Source: a virus. From it: a DNA stretch of 52,852 nt. Every line of letters begins with the position of its first letter. Position 1 is the first letter of the stretch. Positions 31,689 through 41,349 of this stretch are shown piece after piece. The stretch is taken from positions 1-52,852 of the IMG/VR virus record IMGVR_UViG_3300037427_000580. One strand, written 5' to 3'. Both the position numbers and the translations under genes were made by a program. The notes under the pieces were generated by a model. That model worked only from the letters and a program-made list of their open reading frames with translations. It was not told the DNA's origin and did no database searches.

Positions 31689-32432
31689 TTATCCAATCAT
31701 GTCCATTACGGGCATAGAAAACTTTGATATTATTTCTTCTTCTAATCTTTTTATCTCTTCTTCAGCTTCGCCCCATATAGCAGAACCATTAAAACTTACA
31801 CCACCAGGGAGTTGCATACCTTCAAACTTCTTGAGATTTTCTCCCCATTGACGTTTGATAAGTTGTGTTGTATATTGTCTTAACCACCAATCTCCCCATA
31901 CAGAAGTATGTGTATCTGGATTTAAAACTTTATAACACTCTACAATAAGATATTCACCAGCAGTTACTTTTGAAACCCAGTCCATATCTATATAAAGTTT
32001 ATCTGTATGTCTATTGAAACGTATACCTTGTTGCCCTACAAATATCTCTTGCATCAAGGCAATATTTTCCATATTGGTATAGTAACCAGAGAAGGCCGAC
32101 TTGCTCCAGTCGAAAACTTCGTTTAATGTTAACTGATATCTAAGATTAAATAGATTGTTTGCATTGAGTCCTGTTCCAACTGGAAAAACTCTAATGATAC
32201 CACTAACAGTTGATGGTATATCAATATATTTGTTTGTAATATTTGCTGTTGTTATAGTATGCTTTAAAAAATCTTTTTCAGTTCCGTCATAATGATAATC
32301 TCTATAGAAAGATAAAGCATCATCAATACGATCATCTACTTGATCATCATCAACATTTATTTCAACAACTGGATGTCCTAATCTTCTAAGACAGTAATCC
32401 TTCAATGTTGTTCTTGAATTGGGAGTTGACAT
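31689..32432 (-). CDS. 13: neck protein gp13
   Basis: A 247-residue protein of the T4 gp13 family: NSRTTLKDYCLRRLGHPVVEI at the start, DRIDDALSFYRDYHYDG near 35, LFNLRYQLTLNEVFDWS in the middle, and WLRQYTTQLIKRQWGENLKKFEGMQLPGGV near 200. It joins the portal and gp14 in the neck. gp14 follows after five bases and a late promoter precedes it. T4 gp13 has 309 residues. Confidence 0.92.
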   Translation of the reverse strand: MSTPNSRTTLKDYCLRRLGHPVVEINVDDDQVDDRIDDALSFYRDYHYDGTEKDFLKHTITTANITNKYIDIPSTVSGIIRVFPVGTGLNANNLFNLRYQLTLNEVFDWSKSAFSGYYTNMENIALMQEIFVGQQGIRFNRHTDKLYIDMDWVSKVTAGEYLIVECYKVLNPDTHTSVWGDWWLRQYTTQLIKRQWGENLKKFEGMQLPGGVSFNGSAIWGEAEEEIKRLEEEIISKFSMPVMDMIG

Positions 32433-32446
32433 AATTTTTCCTTACT

Positions 32447-32470
32447 TTTAATTATGTCTCTATTTATAAT
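32447..32470 (-). promoter_or_regulatory. 13: late promoter of gp13 in a 24-base repeat
   Basis: Exact TATAAATA at 32461-32468. Bases 32447-32470 are identical to 33918-33941 upstream of the next adhesin gene, so promoter plus initial transcribed region (AGAGACATAATTAAA) are duplicated. Confidence 0.88.
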
Positions 32471-32494
32471 ACTTCCTACATTAGTTAGGCTAGA

Positions 32495-33892
32495 TTAGTT
32501 GTCGTCCATATGTGTATTAAAAGGTGTGTTCGTTGAAGTAACATCATCTAAATCTTTCAAATGTCCATATGTACCATTTGCTATAGCAGTAGTTATTTCA
32601 ATGTTTTTTGTAGTATAATTATCATATTTCCAACCATCAAAATTTATACTCTGGCCTTGAGTACCCGCCAATCCAATATCACCAGTTCTGTTACTAGCAT
32701 CTTCAAAAGCACAGTCAATGGCTCTTACGGCATTAGCAGATCCAGAATAAGGAGCCATTACTGTACCATAATTCAAAAATGTACAATGTTTAAATGTTCT
32801 TTTATAAGTAGTACTAGCAGTATTATCATATCTCCAAGAAAAATTACCACCATTCAAGTCAATGATACAATTGAGCATTGAACCAGCACCTTTGCCATCT
32901 CTGGTAATAGCACACTCATAGTTAGTAGTTGAAGTTTGATGTCTATGATAAGTAAGATTGAACATAAATTGACGATAAGTTAAAGTTATTGGATCAGGCG
33001 CACTATTAGAACTACCCCAAGAACTACTGAAAATAGGGTGATCTCGTCTACCAGTTGTTCCGTCGTGATTGTGCCATAAGAATATGTTGTTGGGTTTTGC
33101 ACCTCCACCACAGAATGCAATCCGTTTTTGAGCAAATGGATCTGTTGACGAAGTATCATGTCCAGTACTATGAGTGATTTTGAAATGTCCATAACCTCCT
33201 GCGGCGGGTTTGAGATATATTAAATCACCGTGTGCGGCAGTACTAGTAATCAAAGTATCAAGACTTACTGCATTTGCTTCATCAACACCACCAGTAACTT
33301 CTCTAACTGTTCCCGATGTATGTGCGATATATATGGTTTTGAAAGCAAGTCCAGGAGAGAAATTGAGACTACAAGCTACTGCGTGAGAAGTAGTAGAAAT
33401 ACCATCAGTTGCTTTAAGTCTTAATGTAAAGTTACCAGCATGTGCTGTATTTGTTGATGGTGTAAATGTAAATGTACCACCCGATGCGGCAACATTAGTT
33501 ATCTGATTAGGGCTAGCTGGTGCAGTATCGTAAGCATACGTAATTGGAAAACCTTCTGGATCTTCAGCGGCTATCGTCAAGGCACTTGTAGCACCAGAAG
33601 ACGATAATTCAAGTGAACTAGCTGGTGTTGTAGTAAGTCTTGGCGTTTCATTAGCACCTGTGCTTACTCTATCCCATTCTGCTCCGTCCCAAATATATAA
33701 TGCCTTCGTAGCTGTAGCAAAAGCATAATCACCTGCAACATTACCAGAACTCGGTAATGCGGCCAAATTTGCGTATACTGTTACAGCAGTATCGGAATCT
33801 TTTGTTGAGTCCCAAACACCTTTACTAGTATTGTAAACAAATCCTTGATATATTGCCCCATTACTTGGACTACTTGGAAAGTTTAAGGCCAT
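32495..33892 (-). CDS. modular tail-fibre/adhesin, beta-helix-like C-terminus
   Basis: A 465-residue virion adhesin. The first 80 residues (FVYNTSKGVWDS and ALYIWDGAEWDRV) are a small head domain shared with the neighbours. Residues about 100-185 are a cadherin/Ig-like module (DPEGFPITYAYDTAP, LRLKATDGISTTSHAV). From 190 on, AFKTIYIAHTSG, LDTLITSTAAHGDLIYLKP, FMFNLTYHRH, LNCIIDLNGGNFSW and FKHCTFLNYG look like turns of a right-handed beta-helix and align with the gene upstream. Likely receptor-binding or decoration protein; last of the adhesin array before gp13. Confidence 0.75.
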   Translation of the reverse strand: MALNFPSSPSNGAIYQGFVYNTSKGVWDSTKDSDTAVTVYANLAALPSSGNVAGDYAFATATKALYIWDGAEWDRVSTGANETPRLTTTPASSLELSSSGATSALTIAAEDPEGFPITYAYDTAPASPNQITNVAASGGTFTFTPSTNTAHAGNFTLRLKATDGISTTSHAVACSLNFSPGLAFKTIYIAHTSGTVREVTGGVDEANAVSLDTLITSTAAHGDLIYLKPAAGGYGHFKITHSTGHDTSSTDPFAQKRIAFCGGGAKPNNIFLWHNHDGTTGRRDHPIFSSSWGSSNSAPDPITLTYRQFMFNLTYHRHQTSTTNYECAITRDGKGAGSMLNCIIDLNGGNFSWRYDNTASTTYKRTFKHCTFLNYGTVMAPYSGSANAVRAIDCAFEDASNRTGDIGLAGTQGQSINFDGWKYDNYTTKNIEITTAIANGTYGHLKDLDDVTSTNTPFNTHMDDN

Positions 33893-33917
33893 TTGTTATT
33901 CTCCTCTTAAAATAGAC

Positions 33918-33941
33918 TTTAATTATGTCTCTATTTATAAT
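33918..33941 (-). promoter_or_regulatory. late promoter of the adhesin gene, second copy of the 24-base repeat
   Basis: Exact TATAAATA at 33932-33939, 40 bases before the start at 33892, in a segment identical to 32447-32470. Confidence 0.88.
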
Positions 33942-35968
33942 TATAAAATAGACTGTGAAATTCTTAAAGTCTGATCATCAATTTTAAACAAGTCGTTTAA
34001 ATGTCCAGTTTTATGAGTTGGTACACCAGATTTAGAATATGTTTTATAATGTGCAGATAAGTGACTACCAGCATCAGCACCATCTGTAAATGTTACCCCA
34101 TTTTGATTTCCACCTTGCGAACCACCGATTGTTGGATATCTAGCTTTATCACTTAATCTTATTCCAAATATCTTTCCGTTAAAACATTCAGTACCATTAT
34201 TAAAAGCACCTATGTCTACTTGTCCAGTCATTGAATGAGAGTTTGATATAGTTGTAGTATCTTCTATGCCATCATGGTATAATTTCCATACATTACTTGC
34301 GTTTCTTATTAATGCAATATGATACCAAGTACCTGTAGCAGTAGGTGTCCAACTAAAGTTTGCACTACCACTTGCATTATAAAATCTTATTTTATTAGCA
34401 GTTTGATAATAGTATATCTGACTACCATTAATAGTTATAAGAGTTTGACTTGAGGCAAGTGTATCGAAATTAAACCAACCTTCAATTGTATATTCTCCTG
34501 TACCACCAGCGGCTCCACTTGAATATCTTATAAAGTTATTATTTGTACCAGGAAAATCTCTACTTTTTTGTCCACTAGAAGTAAATGGAAGAGTTGTACT
34601 TGCAGGAACTGTTCCTGTAACTGAATTGCCAGTAGATAAAGTATCTTCTTGACACGATATTAAATCTGTATCTGAATCACTTGTGAATTTTTCTGTGGGC
34701 TTTGAAAAATAAAATGATTGTGTAAATTTAGTACCTTCAGGTGTTGTTCCAGTATCATCATCAAAAGCACAATTAGTTAATTTTAAAGCTCCATCTACAC
34801 CACTATAACTACTAGTAACATCATTGTAATTTACAAAAGAACAATTAATAAAATTGGTAACTGGTACATTAAGATTACTGTTGTTATATTGCCAACTAAA
34901 TTTTGCCGCAGTAGCAGAAGAAGATGGATTATATGTTGTTTGACTTGCACCATCAACTCTATAATCAAATAATACATTTTGAAAAGAACAACCACCTTGT
35001 CTTCCATATGGATCACCAATCATAGCTTCTATATAACTACTTCCTGTATAAATTTCTCTCCAGAATGTTAGATTAAACATTTTTCTCCAATATGTTCTAA
35101 CTGGTGATGCCCCACTTGCGGCAGTATAAGATGCGGCTGTTTGAGCATCTAAAACTTTTGTAGATGTTCCAGTACCAGCTGTATGTATTATAATAATATA
35201 TGTGGGATCTGCACCTGATCCTGCAATTGCAAAATGTTTACCATCAAATAAATCACCAGCATAAGGAGTATCAAAATTTGTATTATTAACATCTAATGTA
35301 AAATATCCATAACTCGAACCAGCTTTTGGAGTTAATTTAACAAGATCACCGTTTTGTGCGGTAGATGTTAGCATAGTAGTTAAACTTATAGGAGATGCTC
35401 TTGTTCCACCTGCTAAAATTCTTTCTGTACCACTTGTTCCAGAATCTGAAATTCCTGTACCACTAAGATATGCATTTTTAAATGCAAGATATGGTGTATA
35501 TGTTGCTTTTAATGTTGCAGTAGCAGTACCAGTATTAACTTGATCACTAGCATTAATAGTTACAGAACCACTCCAAGTACCCTCGTTTGCTTTTACATTT
35601 GTAATTCTTACATGGTTATTAGATGCAGTATGAACAAATGTAGCTGTATTTGTATCTGCAATACCAGAGTTTGATACTGTAACTGTAATTGGTTTTGTAT
35701 CATCTGTAACTGTATATGTTAGATCGGCAGTATTACCACTTGTTCCAAATTCAAAATCAGTTGCATTTAATGTCACAGCTGGAATCGCATTTTGATCTTT
35801 TAAATAATACCAACCAGAACCATTAGATATAAAAACTCTATTTTCTGCTAAAGTATAAGCTAAAGAACCAGCTCCTTGTGAAGCGGCTAGTGTGTTAGTT
35901 AATGCGGCCTTGTTTGCTACATTTAATGTACCTTTTGCGACATATCTTTCTGTACTGTAAGTTGACAT
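33941..35968 (-). CDS. modular adhesin: Ig-like, beta-helix-like and LamG-like domains
   Basis: A 675-residue protein with three modules. The N-terminus (NRVFISNGSGWYYLKD, then an Ig-like unit with VSNSGIADTNTATFVHTASN) is shared with genes at 36, 37 and 46 kb. Residues about 160-430 match the beta-helix-like part of the 32.5-kb gene (LTTMLTSTAQNGDLVKLTP, KMFNLTFWRE, FINCSFVNYND). Residues about 470-640 are a LamG/ConA-like lectin (YTIEGWFNFDTL, GTWYHIALIRN, KLYHDGIEDT, FNGKIFGIRL). It thus links the two C-terminal types and looks like a fusion made by module exchange. Probable glycan-binding tail protein. Confidence 0.75.
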   Translation of the reverse strand: MSTYSTERYVAKGTLNVANKAALTNTLAASQGAGSLAYTLAENRVFISNGSGWYYLKDQNAIPAVTLNATDFEFGTSGNTADLTYTVTDDTKPITVTVSNSGIADTNTATFVHTASNNHVRITNVKANEGTWSGSVTINASDQVNTGTATATLKATYTPYLAFKNAYLSGTGISDSGTSGTERILAGGTRASPISLTTMLTSTAQNGDLVKLTPKAGSSYGYFTLDVNNTNFDTPYAGDLFDGKHFAIAGSGADPTYIIIIHTAGTGTSTKVLDAQTAASYTAASGASPVRTYWRKMFNLTFWREIYTGSSYIEAMIGDPYGRQGGCSFQNVLFDYRVDGASQTTYNPSSSATAAKFSWQYNNSNLNVPVTNFINCSFVNYNDVTSSYSGVDGALKLTNCAFDDDTGTTPEGTKFTQSFYFSKPTEKFTSDSDTDLISCQEDTLSTGNSVTGTVPASTTLPFTSSGQKSRDFPGTNNNFIRYSSGAAGGTGEYTIEGWFNFDTLASSQTLITINGSQIYYYQTANKIRFYNASGSANFSWTPTATGTWYHIALIRNASNVWKLYHDGIEDTTTISNSHSMTGQVDIGAFNNGTECFNGKIFGIRLSDKARYPTIGGSQGGNQNGVTFTDGADAGSHLSAHYKTYSKSGVPTHKTGHLNDLFKIDDQTLRISQSIL

Positions 35969-35973
35969 TCTAA

Positions 35974-37110
35974 TTACCCACCCTTATCGAATATAGCTTG
36001 TATTTGTGCTTGTGTTAATGCGCCATCGTAAACTTGTATGGCATCTAGAGCAGATGGATAAGTCATACCAGAATAAGTATAACCTGCTCCAATTATACTT
36101 ACTCTATTATAACTTGTACTACCAGCAACACTCTTATCTGTAATCTCTTTTGTCATTGTGCCACTAGCATCAACATATCCATCAATATTATTATTTGTTT
36201 TATGTACATAAGCTAACATACGCCAAGTACCATTTATCATAGATGTAGTACCTTTCGTTGCAGAGCCACCTCCACAAACACATATCACACCATCTTCTAA
36301 TCCAAATCCACACCAAACAGATCCTGTAGTATCACCAAAGAAGGGAATACCTGGAGAATATGCACTATTCGTACCATTATTCTGTGTTCCTTTGTACCAA
36401 ACTATAAATGTTTTTCCGTTACTACTATTAGCATTTGCTAATTCACCCATTGTTAAATAAGCACTCGCACTAGTTCCACTTAAATATCCACCATTGAGAG
36501 TACCACCCGTTTGGTTACTATATGATGGTGAACCAGTTGTAGTGGGAGTTCCCCAAGATCCTGTTTTACCCATAGCACCACCATTGAAAGTTAAACCTAA
36601 CAATCGAGTTGTACCAGCTGGTTGATGAAGTTCTTCAGTATAAGAATAAACTACATTTGCAGATGCTTGTCCAGTATTACTCTTAGAATCTTGAGCCGAA
36701 ACTGTAATAGTAAATGTCTTACTTGTACTTGCTACTTTTGTAACTTTTATATGATTATTGCTTGTTGTATGTACAACTGTAGCATCATTAGTATCAGCAA
36801 TACCTGAATTAGCAACTGTAATTGTAAGAGCGGAATTTGCTGTAACATCATCATTGACAGTATATGTTATATCAGCTACAGTTCCACCAGCTGAACCTCT
36901 TGTAAAAGTTGTTGCATTTAAAGATACTGTGGGATTTTCATCAACACTATCTAATCTAAACCAACCAGTACCATTTGTAATATAATAATCTTGCCCTAGT
37001 GTAGAAAATGCAGTATCTCCAGCTGTTAATCCACTAGTGGGTAAAACACTACCATTTGCATAAGGCAAAGCTTTTCTTGTTTGATGTCTTATTGTTGAAT
37101 ATGTTGACAT
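35974..37110 (-). CDS. modular adhesin with Ig-like and LamG/ConA-like domains
   Basis: A 378-residue protein. It opens MSTYSTIRHQTRKALPYANG, close to the gene upstream, followed by the shared DYYITNGTGWFRL and the Ig-like VANSGIADTNDATVVHTTSN unit. From about 170 a lectin-like jelly roll follows (RLLGLTFNGG, KTFIVWYKGT, TWRMLAYVHKTN, SALDAIQVYDGALTQAQI), which is the usual ending of LamG-type domains. Only five bases separate it from the next gene, so the array is co-transcribed; no late promoter was seen directly before it. Confidence 0.72.
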   Translation of the reverse strand: MSTYSTIRHQTRKALPYANGSVLPTSGLTAGDTAFSTLGQDYYITNGTGWFRLDSVDENPTVSLNATTFTRGSAGGTVADITYTVNDDVTANSALTITVANSGIADTNDATVVHTTSNNHIKVTKVASTSKTFTITVSAQDSKSNTGQASANVVYSYTEELHQPAGTTRLLGLTFNGGAMGKTGSWGTPTTTGSPSYSNQTGGTLNGGYLSGTSASAYLTMGELANANSSNGKTFIVWYKGTQNNGTNSAYSPGIPFFGDTTGSVWCGFGLEDGVICVCGGGSATKGTTSMINGTWRMLAYVHKTNNNIDGYVDASGTMTKEITDKSVAGSTSYNRVSIIGAGYTYSGMTYPSALDAIQVYDGALTQAQIQAIFDKGG

Positions 37111-37119
37111 ATTTTCTTC

Positions 37120-38247
37120 CTAATGTGCTGAAAAACCAGTGGGTACGGTACCCTTTATTTTATCACCAATTCTGAAAAAACCTTTAGAAGTTCCAGAACC
37201 ACCACTTGAACCTGAACCAAAATTAAAAACAATATTGCCGTCAGCACTACCACCTAAATTGTGTCCACTTCCAGTAGTCCCAACATTTGAAGCGGGTGCA
37301 CCACCGTCACTCCAACCAATAGTTCCTGTACCATCTTCACTACGCCCTACCCAACATTTTCGGGTGTTTGAATTATAAGCATAATGAAAAACAGCCCCAG
37401 TCGCAGTTCCTAAGTTTGAGCCTGCCCCAGGTGCATACATTTGTGCATTACCACCATAACAATTAACTGTACCCGTAGTATTATAACCAAAAGCACTTGA
37501 AGTTGCTCCGCCAAACAAACCCCACATTAAATATGCTCCAACGGCACCACCACTATTTTCAGAATTAGCTAGTGATGTACCTTCAAAATCTAATTCAAAA
37601 TAATAATTACCAACTCTAAGAGGATTACTTCTCCAAGCCTCTGCTCCAGTACTATTTGTAGCTCCAGATACTGCAAATCCAGAATCGCTACCATTTAATC
37701 CTGAAACACCATTCCAATTAGCACTCCAAGAAAGTGAACCTGGAAAAGTTATTTCTTGTCCTGATGGTTCTAGATATACTGTTTTTGTAGTTGTAGCAAC
37801 ACCATCATTAATTGATAAAGTAAAGTCAAAATCACCACCATAAGTTCCCATTGCAACTCTTACGTGATTATTAGAAGTAGTGTGTGTAAATGTAGCGGCA
37901 TTCGTATCAGCAATACCTGAATTGGCTATTGCCATAGTAGATAGAGTTGCTCCAGGACCATCATCAGAAACAGCATATGTAAAATCCATAACAGCAGACG
38001 AACCAGCATATTTGGAACGGCTGTCAGTAGTTGAATTATCAACTGCTCCAGCCCTTGTTATTGTGATAGTTGGAGCATTAGAGCCTTCTGATAGAATAAA
38101 CCAAGCACTACCATTCCAACAATATAACTTTCTATCACTTGTAGTATATGCTGTTTGTCCTTCAACTAATCCAGTTGTAGGTAAAGCGGCTAAATTTGCA
38201 TATAATAAATGTTCAGGTTCATAACGTACACTTTGATATACTGTCAT
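37120..38247 (-). CDS. modular adhesin with Ig-like and SPRY-like domains
   Basis: A 375-residue protein with the shared head (KLYCWNGSAWFILSEG) and Ig-like module (MAIANSGIADTNAATFTHTT), then from about 185 a domain that resembles SPRY/B30.2: AEAWRSNPLRVGNYYFELDF, HYAYNSNTRKCWVGRSEDG, and a Gly-rich end IVFNFGSGSSGG before FFRIGDK. SPRY-like domains serve as binding modules in phage tail proteins. The swap of a LamG for a SPRY-like end on the same head shows modular exchange. Confidence 0.7.
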   Translation of the reverse strand: MTVYQSVRYEPEHLLYANLAALPTTGLVEGQTAYTTSDRKLYCWNGSAWFILSEGSNAPTITITRAGAVDNSTTDSRSKYAGSSAVMDFTYAVSDDGPGATLSTMAIANSGIADTNAATFTHTTSNNHVRVAMGTYGGDFDFTLSINDGVATTTKTVYLEPSGQEITFPGSLSWSANWNGVSGLNGSDSGFAVSGATNSTGAEAWRSNPLRVGNYYFELDFEGTSLANSENSGGAVGAYLMWGLFGGATSSAFGYNTTGTVNCYGGNAQMYAPGAGSNLGTATGAVFHYAYNSNTRKCWVGRSEDGTGTIGWSDGGAPASNVGTTGSGHNLGGSADGNIVFNFGSGSSGGSGTSKGFFRIGDKIKGTVPTGFSAH

Positions 38248-38251
38248 ATTA

Positions 38252-41200
38252 TTATCTCTCTGTTAAGAGCCAACCTTGAGCGGCATTATAATAAACTAAT
38301 CCAAAGGCTGCCCTATTTGTTGATATTGTTAAGTTAGAAGCATCACCTTGTATTTTATGACTGTTTCTATTAACTGTAATATTATTTGTACCTGCTTGTC
38401 CTGTAGCATCTATAATTCTTAATTCATCACCTATTGTAGCAGAAGCTGGTAATGTAAGTGTTCTAGCGGCAGAACAATCAACAAGATAACCTTTATCTTT
38501 GGCAAGTGTGACATTTGAAGAACAGGCTTCGTAAGCTACTCCACCACCATCAGAACCATCGGCACCTGGAACACTTAATGATACCCATTGATTAGAACTA
38601 CCATCTTCGTATCGTATAAACATTTTAGCTACTGATGAGTCGAACCAGAGATCGCCATTTTTAGGAGTCCCTGGTGCAGTATCACTTACTGTTGCAGAAC
38701 CTGCCGCGGCCGAGACATTGAATGTTCTTAATGCTAAAATATCTCCAGATGCGGGTGCTCCACCTTGGAAAGTAATATTTGGACTTGCATATGTATAGTC
38801 TGTTGTAGGACGTTGTACAATACCGTTAACTGTTACAATTACATCATTTAATCCCACAACAGGATCAGCTAACTTATATACTGTATTCGAACCATTACAA
38901 GTAAAAGTTTGAACATTTATACCAGCTTTATTAGTAAATCCACCTGAAAATGAACGAATCATAACTGCTGTGCCAGATGCAGGTGCTGAACCAAATGTAA
39001 CTGTTGTTCCTGCTATTGTATAATCAGTTGTTGGACGTTGCATCAAGCCGTCTACAGATACAATAATGTTATTTGCTAGATTTGTAGCTATTGGTGAAGT
39101 AAAAGTTGTAGCTGAACCAGAAGCAGTTGCGACAGTAAAATCTCCCCCAAAATTTCCATTAGCACTTACAGAAGTACCACCAGTTGCAGAAATTGTTAGA
39201 GTATTATTAGCATTATGTCCTGCTATTTGAATATTATTTCCTGGTTGAATATTCAATCTTTGTGTGGCGCCTGTTGCTATAACAGTATTTCCACCATTAA
39301 TTGCTACTGATGAGAAAGAGTTACCACCTGCTCCACCAGTAATTGTAATTGTTTTAGTAGTACCTGTACCACTGGCTGTAACTGTTGAACCTACGAAATT
39401 CAATGTTGTAGCCGCAGTTGATAATGAACTACCTTCTTCTTGAATTGTTAAAGAACCACCAACAGAACTTGGTGCCCATCTACTATTTCCATTATCCCAA
39501 ACTAATGCTTGTCCATCAGATGGTGATGCATTATGTACATTACTCAATGCAGATATACTAGCCGCGGCTATTCTTGCATCTGCTCTAGCATTCGTAAAAT
39601 ATAAATTAGATGAACCTTCTGTTATTTCATCAGTATTATCTTTTGTTGCCACTTGTGCATCAACGTAGGCCTTAACAGATTGTTGACTCGGTGGCCTACT
39701 AGCTGAGTTTGTTGACATATTATCTTCATCAATTAAAGATAAATCTCCTGCATCTACATAAGCTTTTACTGATTGTTGTGATGGAGGACGAGTAGCACTA
39801 TTTGTACTCATATTGTCTTCATCAATAAGTGTTAGAGCATTAGGTTGTGCATCTACATATGCTTTAACTGATTGTTGGGAAGGAGGCCTAGTAGCTGAAT
39901 TGGAAGACATATTATCTTCATCAATTAGAGATAATCCAGATGCATCAACATAAGCTTTAATAGATTGTTGTGTAGCAAGTGCTGTCGCTGAGTTTGAACC
40001 CATAGCATCTTCGTCTAAAATATCGGTAACTGATACTGCACCAGTACCACTTAAACCATCAAACTCTACTGTACCTGTTATATTAATACCACTAGCTGTT
40101 GTTTCAAATTTTTGAGAACCATTATGCTGAAGAGTAACAGCACCTGCTGTTTCAAAAAATGCACTAGTTTTAGCTTGATCAACGCTATTAACTCGTATAT
40201 CAGTACCTGAAATTCGTAAGATACCTGTGTCGTTTTCTATTCTTGATTCAGTACCAGTATGATAGATACTTAAATCTTGATCGGTACCAAAGTTTAATCT
40301 ATCATCTGTTGTGCCACCACTGTCACGAAAATTAATCAGTTGCCCGTCTGTGTCTAGTGTACCACCTAATGAAGGTGTAGTATCTTCACTAAGATTTTGT
40401 AAAGCTGAGATTGTAATTGTTTTAGTAGCACCTGTTCCAGAAGCAGTTACTGGAGTACCAACAAAATTTAATGTTGTTCCAGAATTAGATAGAGAAGAAC
40501 CTTCTTCTTGAACTGTTACTCCACCAGCACCGAAATCTGTATAAGCAGAACCATCATTTGTAAACTGCCATTTATCAGTAGTTTCATTCCATCTAATAGC
40601 AACATTAGTAGCAGAACCTCTTTCAATTTCGATACCACCATTTTCAGAAGGAGTACCAGATTGATTACTATTAATTGTTATTAAATTATCAGCAAGTTTT
40701 ATTGTTTCAGTATTAACAGTTGTACTAGTACCTGCTACTGTTAAGTTACCAGATACAATAACATTATGTGAAAATGTAACTTGTCCACCAACACTTTGTT
40801 CATCTCCAGACGCATTACCAGTTTCAAGAAATAGTGTAGTAGCATTTGCAACTTGTAATCTATCACTTATTAATGTTCTGAGTGCTGTATTAGTACCTGT
40901 TAAATTAGTATTAACTAATGTTGTTCTGGCAGTTTCAGCCGTAACTAAACTTCTGATTGCTGTATTTGTTGCAGTTAAATTAGTATTAACTAATGTATTT
41001 CTATTTGCTTCAGCCGTAACTAATGCTCTTATGGCAGTATTAGTACCTGTTAAATTAGTATTAACTAATGTATTTCTATTTGCTTCAGTAGTTATTAATG
41101 CACGTAATGCCGTGTTTGTTGCAAGTACTGTAGAATCGTCTGTACCTCCTGCACCAGCGGCTAACATTGCACCAGTTATGGTACCTGCTGTTATTGTGTT

Positions 41201-41296
41201 ATTTGCGTGAAGTTTTGCGTTTGTACCGAAAACTACTGTTGATGGTGAGTTTACTGCCAAACCATGCTTGGCTACGAATGCTTTTGATGATGCCAT
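38252..41296 (-). CDS. long tail-fibre protein with two tandem-repeat regions
   Basis: A 1014-residue fibre. Residues 63-144 hold three 25-residue repeats (TEANRNTLVNTNLTGTNTAI type). Residues about 145-300 resemble T4-like marine fibre segments (NVIVSGNLTVAGTSTTVNTE). Residues about 425-550 hold four repeats of the DEDNMSSNSATRPPSQQSVK type, each ending KAYVDA. Later, two copies of a VNGxxQRPTTDYT unit follow (about 735-880). The C-terminus (TLPASATIGDELRIIDATGQ, ending GWLLTER) is a common fibre tip in these phages. A late promoter is 41 bases upstream. Confidence 0.82.
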   Translation of the reverse strand: MASSKAFVAKHGLAVNSPSTVVFGTNAKLHANNTITAGTITGAMLAAGAGGTDDSTVLATNTALRALITTEANRNTLVNTNLTGTNTAIRALVTAEANRNTLVNTNLTATNTAIRSLVTAETARTTLVNTNLTGTNTALRTLISDRLQVANATTLFLETGNASGDEQSVGGQVTFSHNVIVSGNLTVAGTSTTVNTETIKLADNLITINSNQSGTPSENGGIEIERGSATNVAIRWNETTDKWQFTNDGSAYTDFGAGGVTVQEEGSSLSNSGTTLNFVGTPVTASGTGATKTITISALQNLSEDTTPSLGGTLDTDGQLINFRDSGGTTDDRLNFGTDQDLSIYHTGTESRIENDTGILRISGTDIRVNSVDQAKTSAFFETAGAVTLQHNGSQKFETTASGINITGTVEFDGLSGTGAVSVTDILDEDAMGSNSATALATQQSIKAYVDASGLSLIDEDNMSSNSATRPPSQQSVKAYVDAQPNALTLIDEDNMSTNSATRPPSQQSVKAYVDAGDLSLIDEDNMSTNSASRPPSQQSVKAYVDAQVATKDNTDEITEGSSNLYFTNARADARIAAASISALSNVHNASPSDGQALVWDNGNSRWAPSSVGGSLTIQEEGSSLSTAATTLNFVGSTVTASGTGTTKTITITGGAGGNSFSSVAINGGNTVIATGATQRLNIQPGNNIQIAGHNANNTLTISATGGTSVSANGNFGGDFTVATASGSATTFTSPIATNLANNIIVSVDGLMQRPTTDYTIAGTTVTFGSAPASGTAVMIRSFSGGFTNKAGINVQTFTCNGSNTVYKLADPVVGLNDVIVTVNGIVQRPTTDYTYASPNITFQGGAPASGDILALRTFNVSAAAGSATVSDTAPGTPKNGDLWFDSSVAKMFIRYEDGSSNQWVSLSVPGADGSDGGGVAYEACSSNVTLAKDKGYLVDCSAARTLTLPASATIGDELRIIDATGQAGTNNITVNRNSHKIQGDASNLTISTNRAAFGLVYYNAAQGWLLTER
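39650..40020. repeat. four coding repeats of about 30 residues in the long fibre
   Basis: Units of the type EDNMSTNSATRPPSQQSVK, each ending KAYVDA, in tandem, the first copy diverged (EDAMGSNSATALATQQSIK). Boundaries are approximate. Confidence 0.85.
40865..41110. repeat. 75-base coding tandem repeats in the long fibre
   Basis: Three full 75-base units and a partial fourth near the 5' end of the fibre gene, encoding TLVNTNLTGTNTAIRALVTA-type repeats. Units differ at several bases. Confidence 0.85.
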
Positions 41297-41336
41297 TAGA
41301 TTTCCCTGTCCGTCTAATAGATTATTATTTTCTTTC

Positions 41337-41344
41337 TATTTATA
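41337..41344 (-). promoter_or_regulatory. T4-type late promoter, long fibre gene
   Basis: Exact TATAAATA, 41 bases before the fibre start at 41296, in the short gap after the dehydrogenase gene; TTTCT and AGAAA flank it as a short inverted repeat. Confidence 0.88.
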
Positions 41345-41349
41345 AGAAA

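Noticed and set aside
40865-41110. Regular 75-base repeats resembling a CRISPR array
   Set aside because: The repeats are contiguous, in frame, code for a fibre repeat and have no unique spacers.
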